The notes: generated from the sequence alone by a model not told the origin. Positions 9,501-16,917 are shown, numbered from the stretch's first letter. The stretch is 64,000 nt of DNA from Jeongeupia chitinilytica (GCF_014652315.1 NZ_BMYO01000005.1:186001-250000); one strand, 5' to 3'. Program-made: numbers and translations.

Positions 9501-10004
9501 CCGTGCCAGCGCGTCGTCGATCCGGTCGGCAATGACGAAATGGCGGCCGAGTTCACGAATCGCCTTGCGCAAACCCAGCCTGACCAGCGGTTCGGTCCGA
9601 TTGTGTTCACTCCACGAACGGGCGTGTTCAAGCGTCCAGCGCGCCAGCCGGACCACCGCCGAATCGGCGGCCATCCCTTTCCAGTCCGTTGCATGCAGCA
9701 AGTCGGCGATCAACCGGTCCGCCGTCGCGTCGTCGGGAATGCGCGGCAGGGCTTCAGCGAGCGTCAGAAGTGACCTTCCGGCCGGGGTGTCAAGCGGAAA
9801 CCCTGAAAGCAGGGCGTCGATGCCCTTGTCGTGCCGTCGCTGGGCGCGCAGCTGTTCTGCAATCAGCGGCGCATAGCGCTGCAGGACGGTGTTTTCGTCG
9901 GTGGACAGTCGTGCCAACGGCACCAGACGGCGTACCAGCACGGTTTCGTCGGCAAAGTGGGTCTGGGCAAGATCGAATGGCGCGGTGCGCCCAGCGGTTG
10001 GCAT
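6588..10004 (-). CDS. putA: PutA-type proline dehydrogenase with degenerate aldehyde dehydrogenase domain
   Basis: This 1138-residue protein has the layout of long PutA proteins without the N-terminal ribbon-helix-helix domain: a helical arm (about 15-130), a proline dehydrogenase barrel (about 140-450), an aldehyde dehydrogenase-like domain (about 490-960) and a C-terminal ALDH-like extension marked by PLPSPTGER. The proline dehydrogenase half is intact: SVKLSALHPRYE (216-227), VDAEES (258-263), RLVKGAYWDSE, FATHN, CRIYAPVG (418-425) and the proline-binding RRLLENGAN (436-444). The P5C dehydrogenase half is not. The GQRCSA motif reads GQRGTA (Gly774 for the catalytic Cys), the general-base Glu is His740, PWNFP reads PSSSP, KPAEQT reads KPAAAT and the glycine-rich C-terminal motif is lost. 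It probably oxidises proline to P5C but cannot make glutamate itself. Confidence 0.9.
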   Translation of the reverse strand: MPTAGRTAPFDLAQTHFADETVLVRRLVPLARLSTDENTVLQRYAPLIAEQLRAQRRHDKGIDALLSGFPLDTPAGRSLLTLAEALPRIPDDATADRLIADLLHATDWKGMAADSAVVRLARWTLEHARSWSEHNRTEPLVRLGLRKAIRELGRHFVIADRIDDALARRNPAFAYSFDMLAEAAQTQTDAEQNDAAYRNALLALAADGATEKSGISVKLSALHPRYEPRQAGRVREELWPRLLALMQLARQHEIPVTVDAEESERLTLALQLFEHLLAEPTLAGWCGLGIAVQAYQKRALAQTDWLIDAARSHQRRITIRLVKGAYWDSEIRQTQREGWRDYPVFTRKSHTDTCYLACARRMLDADDVIQSQFATHNVYTALAVHAMAAGRNFEFQCLYGLGEALYSLLPGHGLSQRCRIYAPVGNDTALQPYLIRRLLENGANSAFVQQQLADDDVHPRVADPVADAQAHPDAGLPPPLGRADAGPVAPGVCWGNEVEVVQQAQALATGDECTVTSTHPAGNATRSGRPVFAPARPDICLGHIIEASDADIDVALARAAAIAPIWGKEAASERAVRLETFADALLECRVQLLSLLVREAGMPLADAVDEWRAAATFCLQHAGQAETATPLGPIAVLGPSSSPLAGLVAQASAALAAGNPVLLKPAAATTLIAAAVVTAAHASGLDRDVLQLLPGDATVGARLVADPRIAAVVLSGTAATAHAVHRALARQQQLKRLIAHSAGLNALIADTSTQAEQLVRDTLNGAFSHAGQRGTALRLLCLPQATAPVLIPRLHAAMAELRLGDPASICTDIGPLISINAAERLQAAKAALHRAGYPDVEHGIVDDFLPPTLAAPTLIEIDRPDALHPGLSGPVLAVLRYAPAQLPALLAALDTCINGGSLTIHSRCPGFIASVTARVRADTVYVNRPPAGADVGMALRPAFLTREGNTHQPGVVDPLIGQLADTLRELARHENTGDENALLALIDEIASRSPIGRTQPLPSPTGERRTRHYRSRGLIACLGQELTSLRQQLITVVLTGNTAVLPGHEAMNQWQTRLAEHCRLVPDPLALPIAACLCATPPTVAFKQHLAQRGNAIVDIVLPMPDGRYPLHRLVSETAVWENTATCGGDADLLDDDT

Positions 10005-10105
10005 GGCGATCCTGGAGAGGGGCTTGCACCAGCTTAGTCAGCAACGGCCCCGGGCGCGTCAGCTGCAGCGGTTCGGGAGTGCGGTTGTTGTGCGGATGCC
10101 AAACG

Positions 10106-10131
10106 AAAACGGCGCCCGAGGGCGCCGTTTT
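10106..10131 (-). terminator. Intrinsic terminator after livK
   Basis: A perfect stem (10106-10116 and 10121-10131) around a CGAG loop has four T residues at its 3' end on the minus strand. It ends the livK transcript before putA, so the two genes are likely separate units. Confidence 0.8.
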
Positions 10132-10145
10132 CGCGAGAGCAATGC

Positions 10146-11351
10146 TTACTTGGCCGTGCCGCCTGCAACTTCCAGGACTTCCCACTTGCCGCCCTTCACC
10201 TGGTAAATGGTGATCGGACCGTTCTTCAGGTCGCCCTTGTCGTCGAACGAGACATTGCCGGTCACGCCCTGATACTCGATCTTAGACAGCTCCGGCAGAT
10301 ACTTGGCCGGCTCGGTCGAGCCTGCTTTCTTCATCGCTTCGACCAGGACCTTGACCGAGTCATAGCAGTACGGTGCATACAGCTGGACTTCGGTCCCGAA
10401 CTTGGCCTTGAACTTGTCGAGGAAGGCCTGGCCGCCCGGCATCTGTTCTTTCGGCATGCCCGGGCTCGACGAAATCATGCCTTCCGAATCGCTGCCCGAC
10501 AGCTTGATGAACTCCGGTGTCTGCGTACCGTCGCCGCCCATGACCTTGGCGCCAATGCCCAGTTTCTTGGCCTGCTTCTTCAGCGGTGCGGCTTGTGCAT
10601 CCATGCCGCCGTAGAAGATCAGGTCCGGTTTGGCACCCTTGATGCTGGTCAGGATCGCGTTGAAGTCGGTTTCCTGGTTGGTAGTGAACTCGCGCTTCAC
10701 GACTTCGGCGCCCGATGCCTTGGCGGCTTTCTCGAATTCGTCCGCCAGACCCTGACCGTAGGCGGTACGGTCGTCGACGATGGCGACTTTCTTGGCGCCG
10801 AGCTTGGTCGCGGCATACTCGCCGAGCACCTTGCCCTGCTGCGCATCGTTGGCCATGACACGGAAGGTGGTCTTGAAGCCCTGCGCAGTGTAGGCGACTG
10901 CGGTGGCCGACGGCGACACTTGCGGAATGCCGGCATCGGAGTAGATCTTCGATGCCGGGATCGTGGTGCCCGAATTCAGGTGACCAACGACGCCGACGAC
11001 TTTCTGGTCGACAAAACGCTGGGCGACGGTGGTGGCCGTCTTCGGGTCGGCCTGATCATCTTCGGAAATCAGCTCGAACTTGACCTTTTTGCCGCCGATA
11101 TCGGCACCGCCGGCTTCATTGATCTCGTCGATCGCCATTTTCACGCCGTACTCGTTGTCCTTGCCGAGGTGGGCGATGTTGCCGGTCAGCGGTGCAGCAT
11201 GACCGATCTTGACGGTATCACCACCGCCCGACGGCGCTGCAGCGGCAGCCGAGGCCGGCTCGCTGGCGGCCGGCTGGGCCGGCTCCTGCTTGCCGCAGGC
11301 GGTGATCGACAGCACGGCGGCGGCGATCAGGCTGTAACGTGCGATGCTCAT
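10146..11351 (-). CDS. livK: Branched-chain amino acid ABC transporter substrate-binding protein (LivK-type)
   Basis: This 401-residue type I periplasmic binding protein starts with MSIARYSLIAAAVLSITAC, whose lipobox ITAC makes Cys19 the likely lipidation site, followed by an Ala/Pro/Ser linker. The mature domain shows KIGHAAPLTGNIAHLGKD, GVVGHLNSGTTIPAS, QVSPSATAVAYT, AIVDDRTAYGQGLADEF and DLIFYGGMDAQAAPL, the two-lobed fold of LIV-binding proteins. The start at 11351 is supported by GGGGAAGAGAAC upstream. It would deliver an amino acid to LivHM. A lipobox is unusual for a Gram-negative LIV-binding protein, which is usually soluble. The ligand is not defined by sequence; given putA next door, proline is a possibility (inference). 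Confidence 0.92.
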   Translation of the reverse strand: MSIARYSLIAAAVLSITACGKQEPAQPAASEPASAAAAAPSGGGDTVKIGHAAPLTGNIAHLGKDNEYGVKMAIDEINEAGGADIGGKKVKFELISEDDQADPKTATTVAQRFVDQKVVGVVGHLNSGTTIPASKIYSDAGIPQVSPSATAVAYTAQGFKTTFRVMANDAQQGKVLGEYAATKLGAKKVAIVDDRTAYGQGLADEFEKAAKASGAEVVKREFTTNQETDFNAILTSIKGAKPDLIFYGGMDAQAAPLKKQAKKLGIGAKVMGGDGTQTPEFIKLSGSDSEGMISSSPGMPKEQMPGGQAFLDKFKAKFGTEVQLYAPYCYDSVKVLVEAMKKAGSTEPAKYLPELSKIEYQGVTGNVSFDDKGDLKNGPITIYQVKGGKWEVLEVAGGTAK

Positions 11352-11679
11352 GTTCTCTTCCCCAATGTTTTGAATGACGCGTCGAGGTGTGCACGGGCAC
11401 AGTTGCCGGGCAAACCGAACGTAGCAGTGCTTGACGATGCTGGAAATCATCATGGGTAGCGGCCGGAAACGCTGTCAAATTCGGGTTTTCCCGGGTGCAG
11501 CAAATGCAACAGCAAAACGGACACCATACTGACGTCAGGTCCGATTGCTTTGTCCATTAAAGCAGACGTTTAGCGCAGATGAGCGGTCGGGTGCGTTTGC
11601 CGGCGCGACGCCTTGGCGGTGTTGGATCGGCGCATCCGGGCGACAGGTCCGGAGCGCGGTTCGCGTCGCGGCATGCCGC
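11352..11679. other. Intergenic region upstream of livK
   Basis: About 330 bp with no supported gene. It holds the livK promoter on the minus strand and the 3' flank of radC. A comparatively AT-rich stretch near 11500-11570 is the most promoter-like part, but no specific operator is recognised. Confidence 0.35.
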
Positions 11680-12354
11680 TTACATCCAGCCGTGCTCGGC
11701 AAACGATGCTACCTGGTGGCCGGCCACGATGAAGTGATCGAGCAGGCGCACATCGATCAGGCTCAGCGTTTGCGCAAGTTGCCGGGTCAGGAGCCGGTCA
11801 GCGTCCGAGGCGTCGGCGCGGCCGGAAGGGTGATTGTGAGCGACGATGACGGCTGCGGCGTTGAGGGCGAGGGCCCGGCGGGCGAGTTCGCGCGGGTAGA
11901 CCCGCGTTTCCGACAGGCTGCCCTGCGCCAGCTCTTCGCAGGCCATGACGCGATGGCCCATGTCGAGAAACAGCACCACGAAGACTTCCACATCGCGATG
12001 GCGCAGCAGCAGGCCGAGATAACGCCGGACTGACTCGGGCGAATCGAGGGCGCTGGTCTGGTGCAGCTCCTCCTTGAGTGTGCGTCGCGCCATCTCCAGT
12101 ACGGCCTGCAATTGGGCGTATTTGGCATCACCCATGCCGGGGACGGCGGCAAAGGCCGGACGCGGTGCGGCAAACAGTGCGGCGAGTGAGCCGAAGTGGC
12201 GCAGCAGGTCTCGCGCCAGATCGACCGCACTTTTGCCGGGCAGACCGACACGCAGGAAAATCGCCAGCAGTTCGGCTTCCGAGAGTGCGGCCGCGCCGAG
12301 GCTGAGCAACTTTTCCCGTGGTCTTTCGGCGCTGGGCCAGTCGGTGATCGGCAT
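11680..12354 (-). CDS. radC: RadC family JAB-domain protein
   Basis: This 224-residue protein has an N-terminal helix-hairpin-helix region (about 20-85; PGMGDAKYAQLQAVLEM) and a C-terminal JAB/MPN domain. The JAMM metal motif HxHx7Sx2D is complete in AHNHPSGRADASDAD, preceded by Glu in the EELAQGSL strand. RadC was once thought to be a DNA repair protein, but its true biochemical role is unresolved. Length and architecture match the family. It is transcribed divergently from coaBC with about 55 bp between start codons, so the two promoters must overlap. Confidence 0.92.
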   Translation of the reverse strand: MPITDWPSAERPREKLLSLGAAALSEAELLAIFLRVGLPGKSAVDLARDLLRHFGSLAALFAAPRPAFAAVPGMGDAKYAQLQAVLEMARRTLKEELHQTSALDSPESVRRYLGLLLRHRDVEVFVVLFLDMGHRVMACEELAQGSLSETRVYPRELARRALALNAAAVIVAHNHPSGRADASDADRLLTRQLAQTLSLIDVRLLDHFIVAGHQVASFAEHGWM

Positions 12355-12409
12355 GCTTCTCGGGTAAACTCGTTCCGATGGGAAACCTCGTTATAAGCAA
12401 GGGCTCGCA

Positions 12410-13603
12410 ATGAAGCAAAAACGCATCGTGCTCGGCGTGTCGGGCGGGATTGCCGCGTACAAGGCGGCCGAACTGACCCGCTTGATGGTCAAGGCCGGCT
12501 GGCTGGTCGACGTGGTGCTGACCGACGCCGGCGCACGTTTCGTCACGCCGGTGACGTTCCAGGCGCTGTCCGGCCGGCCCGTCTACCAGCAGATGTGGGC
12601 GCCCGAGATCAGCAACGGCATGGCGCACATCCAGCTGACCCGCGGTGCGGATGCACTGGTGCTGGCGCCCGCGACGGCCGACCTGATCGCCAAAACGGCG
12701 CACGGCTTTGCCGACGATCTGTTGTCGACGCTGATTGCCGCGCGGGACTGTCCGCTCTTTGTCGTTCCGGCCATGAACCGGCAGATGTGGGAAAACCCGC
12801 CGAACCAGCGCAATGTGCAGCAGCTGCGCGACGACGGCGTTGCCATTCTCGGGCCGGCTGTCGGCGAGCAGGCGTGTGGTGAAGTCGGGCTCGGCCGGAT
12901 GATCGAGCCCGAGGAAATCATGGCGCGGCTCGAGGCGGCATTCCAGCCCAAGCTTCTGGCCGGAAAAAAAGTCCTGTTGACGGCCGGACCGACCTTCGAG
13001 CGTATCGACGCGGTTCGTGGCATCACCAATACCAGCTCCGGCAAGATGGGTTTTGCGCTGGCACAGGCTGTGCGCGAAGCCGGTGCCGAGGTTGTGCTGG
13101 TGGCCGGCGAAACGGCCCTGTCGACGCCGCTGGATGCGCGCCGCATCGACGTGCGGTCGGCGCAGGAGATGCTGACTGCGGTCGAGGCCGAAGTCGACGC
13201 CGCCGACATCTTCATCTCGGTTGCGGCGGTCGCCGACTACTATGTGCTCAACCAGAGCGAGCACAAGATCAAGAAGGACGCGCACATCCTGACGCTGGAA
13301 CTGGCGCCCAATACCGACATCCTCGCCAAGATCGCCTGCCGCGAGCAGCCGCCGTTCTGCGTCGGTTTCGCGGCCGAATCGGAAAACCTGCTCGAATATG
13401 CCGAAGCCAAGCGTCGTCGCAAGCATCTGCCGCTGCTCGCAGCCAATCTGGTGCAGCAGGCGATGGGGGCCGACGACAACGAAGTCATCCTGCTTGACGA
13501 CGATGGCGAGCACCGGCTGCCGCGCGGCCCCAAGCTCGACGTGGCACGCCGGATGGTCAGCCATATTGCCAAGCTCTACGCCAAACAAGGAAAACCCGCA
13601 TGA
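12410..13603 (+). CDS. coaBC: Bifunctional phosphopantothenoylcysteine decarboxylase/phosphopantothenate-cysteine ligase
   Basis: This 397-residue protein carries out two steps of coenzyme A synthesis. The N-terminal flavoprotein decarboxylase (about 1-180) has GVSGGIAAYK, the catalytic His in AHIQL, the PAMNRQMW motif and the ACGEVGLGRM substrate-recognition clamp. The C-terminal ligase (about 185-397) has LLTAGPTFERID, ITNTSSGKMG and the KIKK segment. It is cytoplasmic. Its stop overlaps the dut start by 4 bp (ATGA), the common coaBC-dut arrangement. Confidence 0.96.
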   Translation: MKQKRIVLGVSGGIAAYKAAELTRLMVKAGWLVDVVLTDAGARFVTPVTFQALSGRPVYQQMWAPEISNGMAHIQLTRGADALVLAPATADLIAKTAHGFADDLLSTLIAARDCPLFVVPAMNRQMWENPPNQRNVQQLRDDGVAILGPAVGEQACGEVGLGRMIEPEEIMARLEAAFQPKLLAGKKVLLTAGPTFERIDAVRGITNTSSGKMGFALAQAVREAGAEVVLVAGETALSTPLDARRIDVRSAQEMLTAVEAEVDAADIFISVAAVADYYVLNQSEHKIKKDAHILTLELAPNTDILAKIACREQPPFCVGFAAESENLLEYAEAKRRRKHLPLLAANLVQQAMGADDNEVILLDDDGEHRLPRGPKLDVARRMVSHIAKLYAKQGKPA

Positions 13604-14049
13604 CCCAGCTCGACGTCAAGATTCTCGATGACCGCCTCAAGGACAATCTGCCGGCGTATGCCACGCCGGGCGCTGCCGGACTGGATCTGCGTGCCTGCCT
13701 CGATGCACCGCTGGTGCTTGCGCCGGGTGCAACGGCGCTGGTGCCGACCGGCATCGCCATCCATCTCGAAAACGCCGGTCTGGCGGCGATGATCCTGCCG
13801 CGCTCGGGGCTCGGTCACAAGCACGGTATCGTGCTGGGCAATCTGGTCGGCCTGATCGATTCGGACTACCAGGGGCAGATTTTCGTCTCGGTCTGGAATC
13901 GCGGCAGTCACGCCTTCACGGTGCAACCGATGGAGCGGATCGCCCAGCTCGTCGTCGTGCCGGTGGTGCAGGTGGAGTTCAATCTCGTCGACGATTTCGC
14001 CGAAAGCGAGCGCGGTGAAGGCGGTTTCGGCAGTACCGGCAAGCACTGA
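13600..14049 (+). CDS. dut: Deoxyuridine 5'-triphosphate nucleotidohydrolase
   Basis: This 149-residue dUTPase hydrolyses dUTP to dUMP and pyrophosphate, keeping uracil out of DNA and feeding thymidylate synthesis. All five motifs are present: PGAAGLDLRA near the start, PRSGLGHKHGIVLGN, GLIDSDYQGQI, the RIAQLVVVPV strand and the C-terminal GGFGSTGKH arm. It is translationally coupled to coaBC and followed by a strong terminator. Confidence 0.97.
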   Translation: MTQLDVKILDDRLKDNLPAYATPGAAGLDLRACLDAPLVLAPGATALVPTGIAIHLENAGLAAMILPRSGLGHKHGIVLGNLVGLIDSDYQGQIFVSVWNRGSHAFTVQPMERIAQLVVVPVVQVEFNLVDDFAESERGEGGFGSTGKH

Positions 14050-14066
14050 GGCTGCAAACGGGACGG

Positions 14067-14097
14067 AAAAAAAGCGGGACGACTGTCCCGCTTTTTT
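14067..14097. terminator. Bidirectional terminator between dut and the cysteine desulfurase gene
   Basis: A GCGGGAC/GTCCCGC stem (14074-14080 and 14085-14091) is flanked by seven A residues on the left and six T residues on the right. It can end dut on the plus strand and the encapsulin operon on the minus strand. Confidence 0.9.
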
Positions 14098-14108
14098 CAT
14101 GACCAACC

Positions 14109-15905
14109 TCAGCGCCGCGCCAGACCGCGCACTACGCTGACCAGCCGGTCGACCTCCTCGCAGGTGTTGTAGAACGCCAGCGAAGGGCGCACCGTGGCCT
14201 CTACACCGAAACGGCGAAGGATCGGCTGTGCGCAGTGGTGACCGGAACGCACGGCAATGCCTTCGCGATTGAGCGCGTCGCCGACTTCCTCGGTGCGGTA
14301 ACCCTGCAGTACGAACGACGCCACACTCGTCTTGTGCTGTGCGGTGCCGATCAGTCGCAGGCCGGGAATGGTGCCCAGACCATGCATGGCGTAGTCGAGC
14401 AGGGCGTGTTCGTAGGCCGCGATGTTCTCGAGTCCCAGCTGCTCGATGTAATCGATCGCGGCGCCCAGACCGACCGCATCGGCAATGTTGCCAGTGCCGG
14501 CCTCGAAGCGCGCCGGCGCGCCGTGGTACAGCGTGCGCTCGAAGGTCACGTCGGCAATCATGTTGCCGCCACCCTGCCACGGCGGCATCTGGTCGAGGAT
14601 CGCCTTCTTGCCGTAGACCACGCCGATGCCGGTCGGGGCGAAGACCTTGTGGCCGGAGAACACGTAGAAATCCGCATCCATGGCCTGAACGTTGACGCGC
14701 AGGTGCGAGACTGCCTGTGCGCCGTCGACCAGTACCTTGGCGCCCACGCCGTGCGCCAGTGCGATGATCTCGTGGACCGGCGTAATGGTGCCCAGCGCAT
14801 TGGAGACCTGCGTGACCGCCACCAGCCGGGTCCGGCTGTTCAGCAGCTTGCGGTATTCGTCGAGCAAAATCTGGCCGCTGTCGTCGACCGGAATCACGCG
14901 GATGCGTGCGCCTTTCTCGGCGGCCAGCTGCTGCCACGGCACGATATTGGCGTGATGCTCGAGGTTGGAGACGATGATCTCGTCACCGGCGCCGATATTG
15001 GCCGCTCCCCAGCTTTTGGCCACGAGGTTGATCGCCTCGGTTGCACCGCGGACGAAGATGATTTCGTCCGGCGAAGGGGCGCCCAGGAACTTCGTCACCT
15101 TCTGCCTGGCCGCCTCGTAGGCGTCCGTGGCCCGCGCGGCCAGTTCATGCGCGGCGCGGTGGATGTTGGAGTTCTCGTGCGCGTAGAAGTACGCGATCCG
15201 GTCGATCACCGATTGCGGCTTGTGCGTCGTCGCCGCGTTGTCGAGCCAGATCAGCGGCTTGCCGTTCACCCGCTCCTGCAGGATGGGGAAGTCACGCCGT
15301 ACCCGGTTGACGTCGATCGTTGCGCTGCTGGCTGCTTGCGGTGCTGCCGCGGTCTGCCGGCGTTCGGTCAGCGGATCCAGAAAGTAGAAGTGGCCACTCG
15401 GGCCTGACGGCGCTGCCGATACCGGCGGACGATGATCGATTTCCGCCAGCAAGGAACGCAGTGCCGCGTCACCCGGAAAGCCGAAGGGCTGGACGGCGAT
15501 CCGGTCCGGGACCACCAGGCCGGCGCCGGCCGGATAGCCGTGGTCAAGGAAGTAGAACGGTGACGATGCGGACGGTGCCGACGGCGCGGGCACACCCGGC
15601 AAGGCTGCGGCATAGCTTTCCGGCAGGCCGGGCTGGGCACTGCTGCTGCGGGGGATTCCGGTGCCGGCCGGGGCTTCGCCCGGCGGTGCCACCGGTGCAA
15701 GCGTGGGCGTACCACTACCCAGCACGATGGCCGGCTCGGCCGCACGCGGCGGCGTTGCCCGGTTGCGCAGCTCGTCCAGCGGGTTGCCCGGCAGCGAGGC
15801 AAAGAATTCGCCGGCCCACCGGTTCAGGGTCAACTCGTCCGCCAAGCTCGGCTCGTCCGGCAAGCCTGCCGGAACCGCCTCACTTGTAAGTGTCTGGATA
15901 GTCAT
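14109..15905 (-). CDS. SufS-like cysteine desulfurase, predicted encapsulin cargo
   Basis: This 598-residue protein is a group II cysteine desulfurase with a long N-terminal extension. Residues ~200-598 form the PLP enzyme: LDNAATTHKP, the PLP-binding SGHK (Lys420), and catalytic Cys558 in RSGHHCAQP. It takes sulfur from cysteine as persulfide and releases alanine. The first ~195 residues are Pro/Ala/Ser/Gly-rich and probably disordered, but carry conserved-looking islands: LNRWAGEFFASLP at 28-39, and FYFLD at 117-121 and 173-177. In characterised family 2A encapsulins such an extension loads the enzyme into the shell, and the shell gene is directly upstream here. The start is uncertain: ATG 15905 lies inside the shell gene's 3' end, and ATGs at 15926/15929 are alternatives. 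No strong ribosome binding site is visible, suggesting coupled translation. Confidence 0.93.
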   Translation of the reverse strand: MTIQTLTSEAVPAGLPDEPSLADELTLNRWAGEFFASLPGNPLDELRNRATPPRAAEPAIVLGSGTPTLAPVAPPGEAPAGTGIPRSSSAQPGLPESYAAALPGVPAPSAPSASSPFYFLDHGYPAGAGLVVPDRIAVQPFGFPGDAALRSLLAEIDHRPPVSAAPSGPSGHFYFLDPLTERRQTAAAPQAASSATIDVNRVRRDFPILQERVNGKPLIWLDNAATTHKPQSVIDRIAYFYAHENSNIHRAAHELAARATDAYEAARQKVTKFLGAPSPDEIIFVRGATEAINLVAKSWGAANIGAGDEIIVSNLEHHANIVPWQQLAAEKGARIRVIPVDDSGQILLDEYRKLLNSRTRLVAVTQVSNALGTITPVHEIIALAHGVGAKVLVDGAQAVSHLRVNVQAMDADFYVFSGHKVFAPTGIGVVYGKKAILDQMPPWQGGGNMIADVTFERTLYHGAPARFEAGTGNIADAVGLGAAIDYIEQLGLENIAAYEHALLDYAMHGLGTIPGLRLIGTAQHKTSVASFVLQGYRTEEVGDALNREGIAVRSGHHCAQPILRRFGVEATVRPSLAFYNTCEEVDRLVSVVRGLARR

Positions 15906-16809
15906 GGTACTTGCCGATTTCCACATCATCGAGAACAGCCAGTGCGTCGTCCGACAGCACGGCCAGCGAGCAGTACAGCGAGATCAGGTACGACGCGATC
16001 GCATTGCGGTTGATGCCCATGAAGCGCACCGACAAGCCCGGGCTCTGTTCGCCGGCGAGGCCCGGCTGGAACAGGCCGACCACGCCCTGGCGCTTTTCGC
16101 CGCTGCGGATCAGCAGGATCTTGGTCTTGCCGTCTTCGACCGGGACCTTGTCCGACGGCACCAGCGGAATGCCGCGCCATGTCAGGAACTGCGAACCGAA
16201 CAGGCTGACCGTCGGCGGCGGCACGCCACGACGAGTGCATTCGCGGCCGAAAGCGGCAATCGCCAGTGGGTGGGTGAGGAAGAAGCCGGGCTCTTTCCAG
16301 ACCTTGGTGATCAGGTCGTCCATGTCGTCCGGTGTCGGCGCGCCGGTCAGCGTCGAAATACGCTGTTCGTCGGCGACATTGGCCAGCAGGCCGTAATCCG
16401 GGTTGTTGATCAGCTCGCTTTCCTGTCTTTCCTTGATCGTTTCGATCGTCAGGCGCAGCTGTTCCTTGATCTGGTCGTGCGGGCTCGAATACAGGTCCGA
16501 CACGCGGGTGTGCACGTCCAGCACGGTGGTCACGGCGTTCAGGAAGTACTCGCGCGGCTGCTCGTCGTAAGCGACGAAGGTGTTCGGCAGTTCGGCTTCG
16601 TCGCGCTGCGAGCACGCCACGCGCACGTCGAGCGGGTTTTTGACCTTGTTGAGGCGGTAGATGCCGGCCTCGACCGGTTGCCACTGCAGCAAATGCGTCA
16701 GCCAGCGCGGAGTGATGATCGAAAGCTGGGGGGCGGTCTTGGTGGCATTCGCAAGCTGGCGGGCGGCGTTGTCGCCGAGTGCCAGTTGCGGGTCTTGTTG
16801 GGCGGACAT
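15880..16809 (-). CDS. Family 2A encapsulin shell protein (SrpI-like)
   Basis: This 309-residue protein matches family 2A encapsulins, HK97-fold proteins that self-assemble into nanocompartments. Recognisable blocks are IITPRWLTHLLQWQPVEAGIY at the N-terminus, YDEQPREYFLNAV, SSPHDQIKEQLRLTIE, the highly conserved WKEPGFFLTHPLAIAAFGRE (171-190), PPPTVSLFGSQFLTWRGIPL, and GLSVRFMGINRNAIASYLIS near the end. There is no inserted cyclic-nucleotide-binding domain, which separates it from family 2B. No portal, terminase or tail genes are nearby, so it is not a prophage capsid. The ATG at 16809 has AGGAG at 16817-16821, 7 bases upstream. The downstream desulfurase overlaps its last codons. It should encapsulate that enzyme; other family 2A shells have been linked to elemental sulfur storage. 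Confidence 0.95.
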   Translation of the reverse strand: MSAQQDPQLALGDNAARQLANATKTAPQLSIITPRWLTHLLQWQPVEAGIYRLNKVKNPLDVRVACSQRDEAELPNTFVAYDEQPREYFLNAVTTVLDVHTRVSDLYSSPHDQIKEQLRLTIETIKERQESELINNPDYGLLANVADEQRISTLTGAPTPDDMDDLITKVWKEPGFFLTHPLAIAAFGRECTRRGVPPPTVSLFGSQFLTWRGIPLVPSDKVPVEDGKTKILLIRSGEKRQGVVGLFQPGLAGEQSPGLSVRFMGINRNAIASYLISLYCSLAVLSDDALAVLDDVEIGKYHDYPDTYK

Positions 16810-16822
16810 CAAACGGCTCCTG

Positions 16823-16834
16823 TTTATGCATAAA
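16823..16834 (-). promoter_or_regulatory. Perfect 12-bp palindrome in the encapsulin leader
   Basis: TTTATGCATAAA is a perfect palindrome directly upstream of the shell gene's ribosome binding site. It may be an operator half or part of a -10 region. Function is not known. Confidence 0.4.
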
Positions 16835-16835
16835 T

Positions 16836-16852
16836 GGAATATGCAAATATCC
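16836..16852 (-). promoter_or_regulatory. AT-rich dyad ahead of the encapsulin gene
   Basis: GGAATATGCAAATATCC, an imperfect dyad, lies 27 bp upstream of the shell start codon. It closely matches the element at 18706-18721 ahead of the first gene of the same operon. It is a candidate operator for the co-encoded XRE regulator or a CysB-type regulator, and it implies an internal promoter for the shell-cargo pair. Confidence 0.45.
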
Positions 16853-16917
16853 GCTTGGCATGAAGTAAGCTCAACATGCTATCGCCATCAATGCCGCTCG
16901 CCGGGGCAATCCGGCAT

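Noticed and set aside
15880..16809. HK97-fold shell gene as evidence of a prophage
   Set aside because: No portal, protease, terminase or tail genes are present; the neighbours are sulfur-metabolism genes, as expected for encapsulins.
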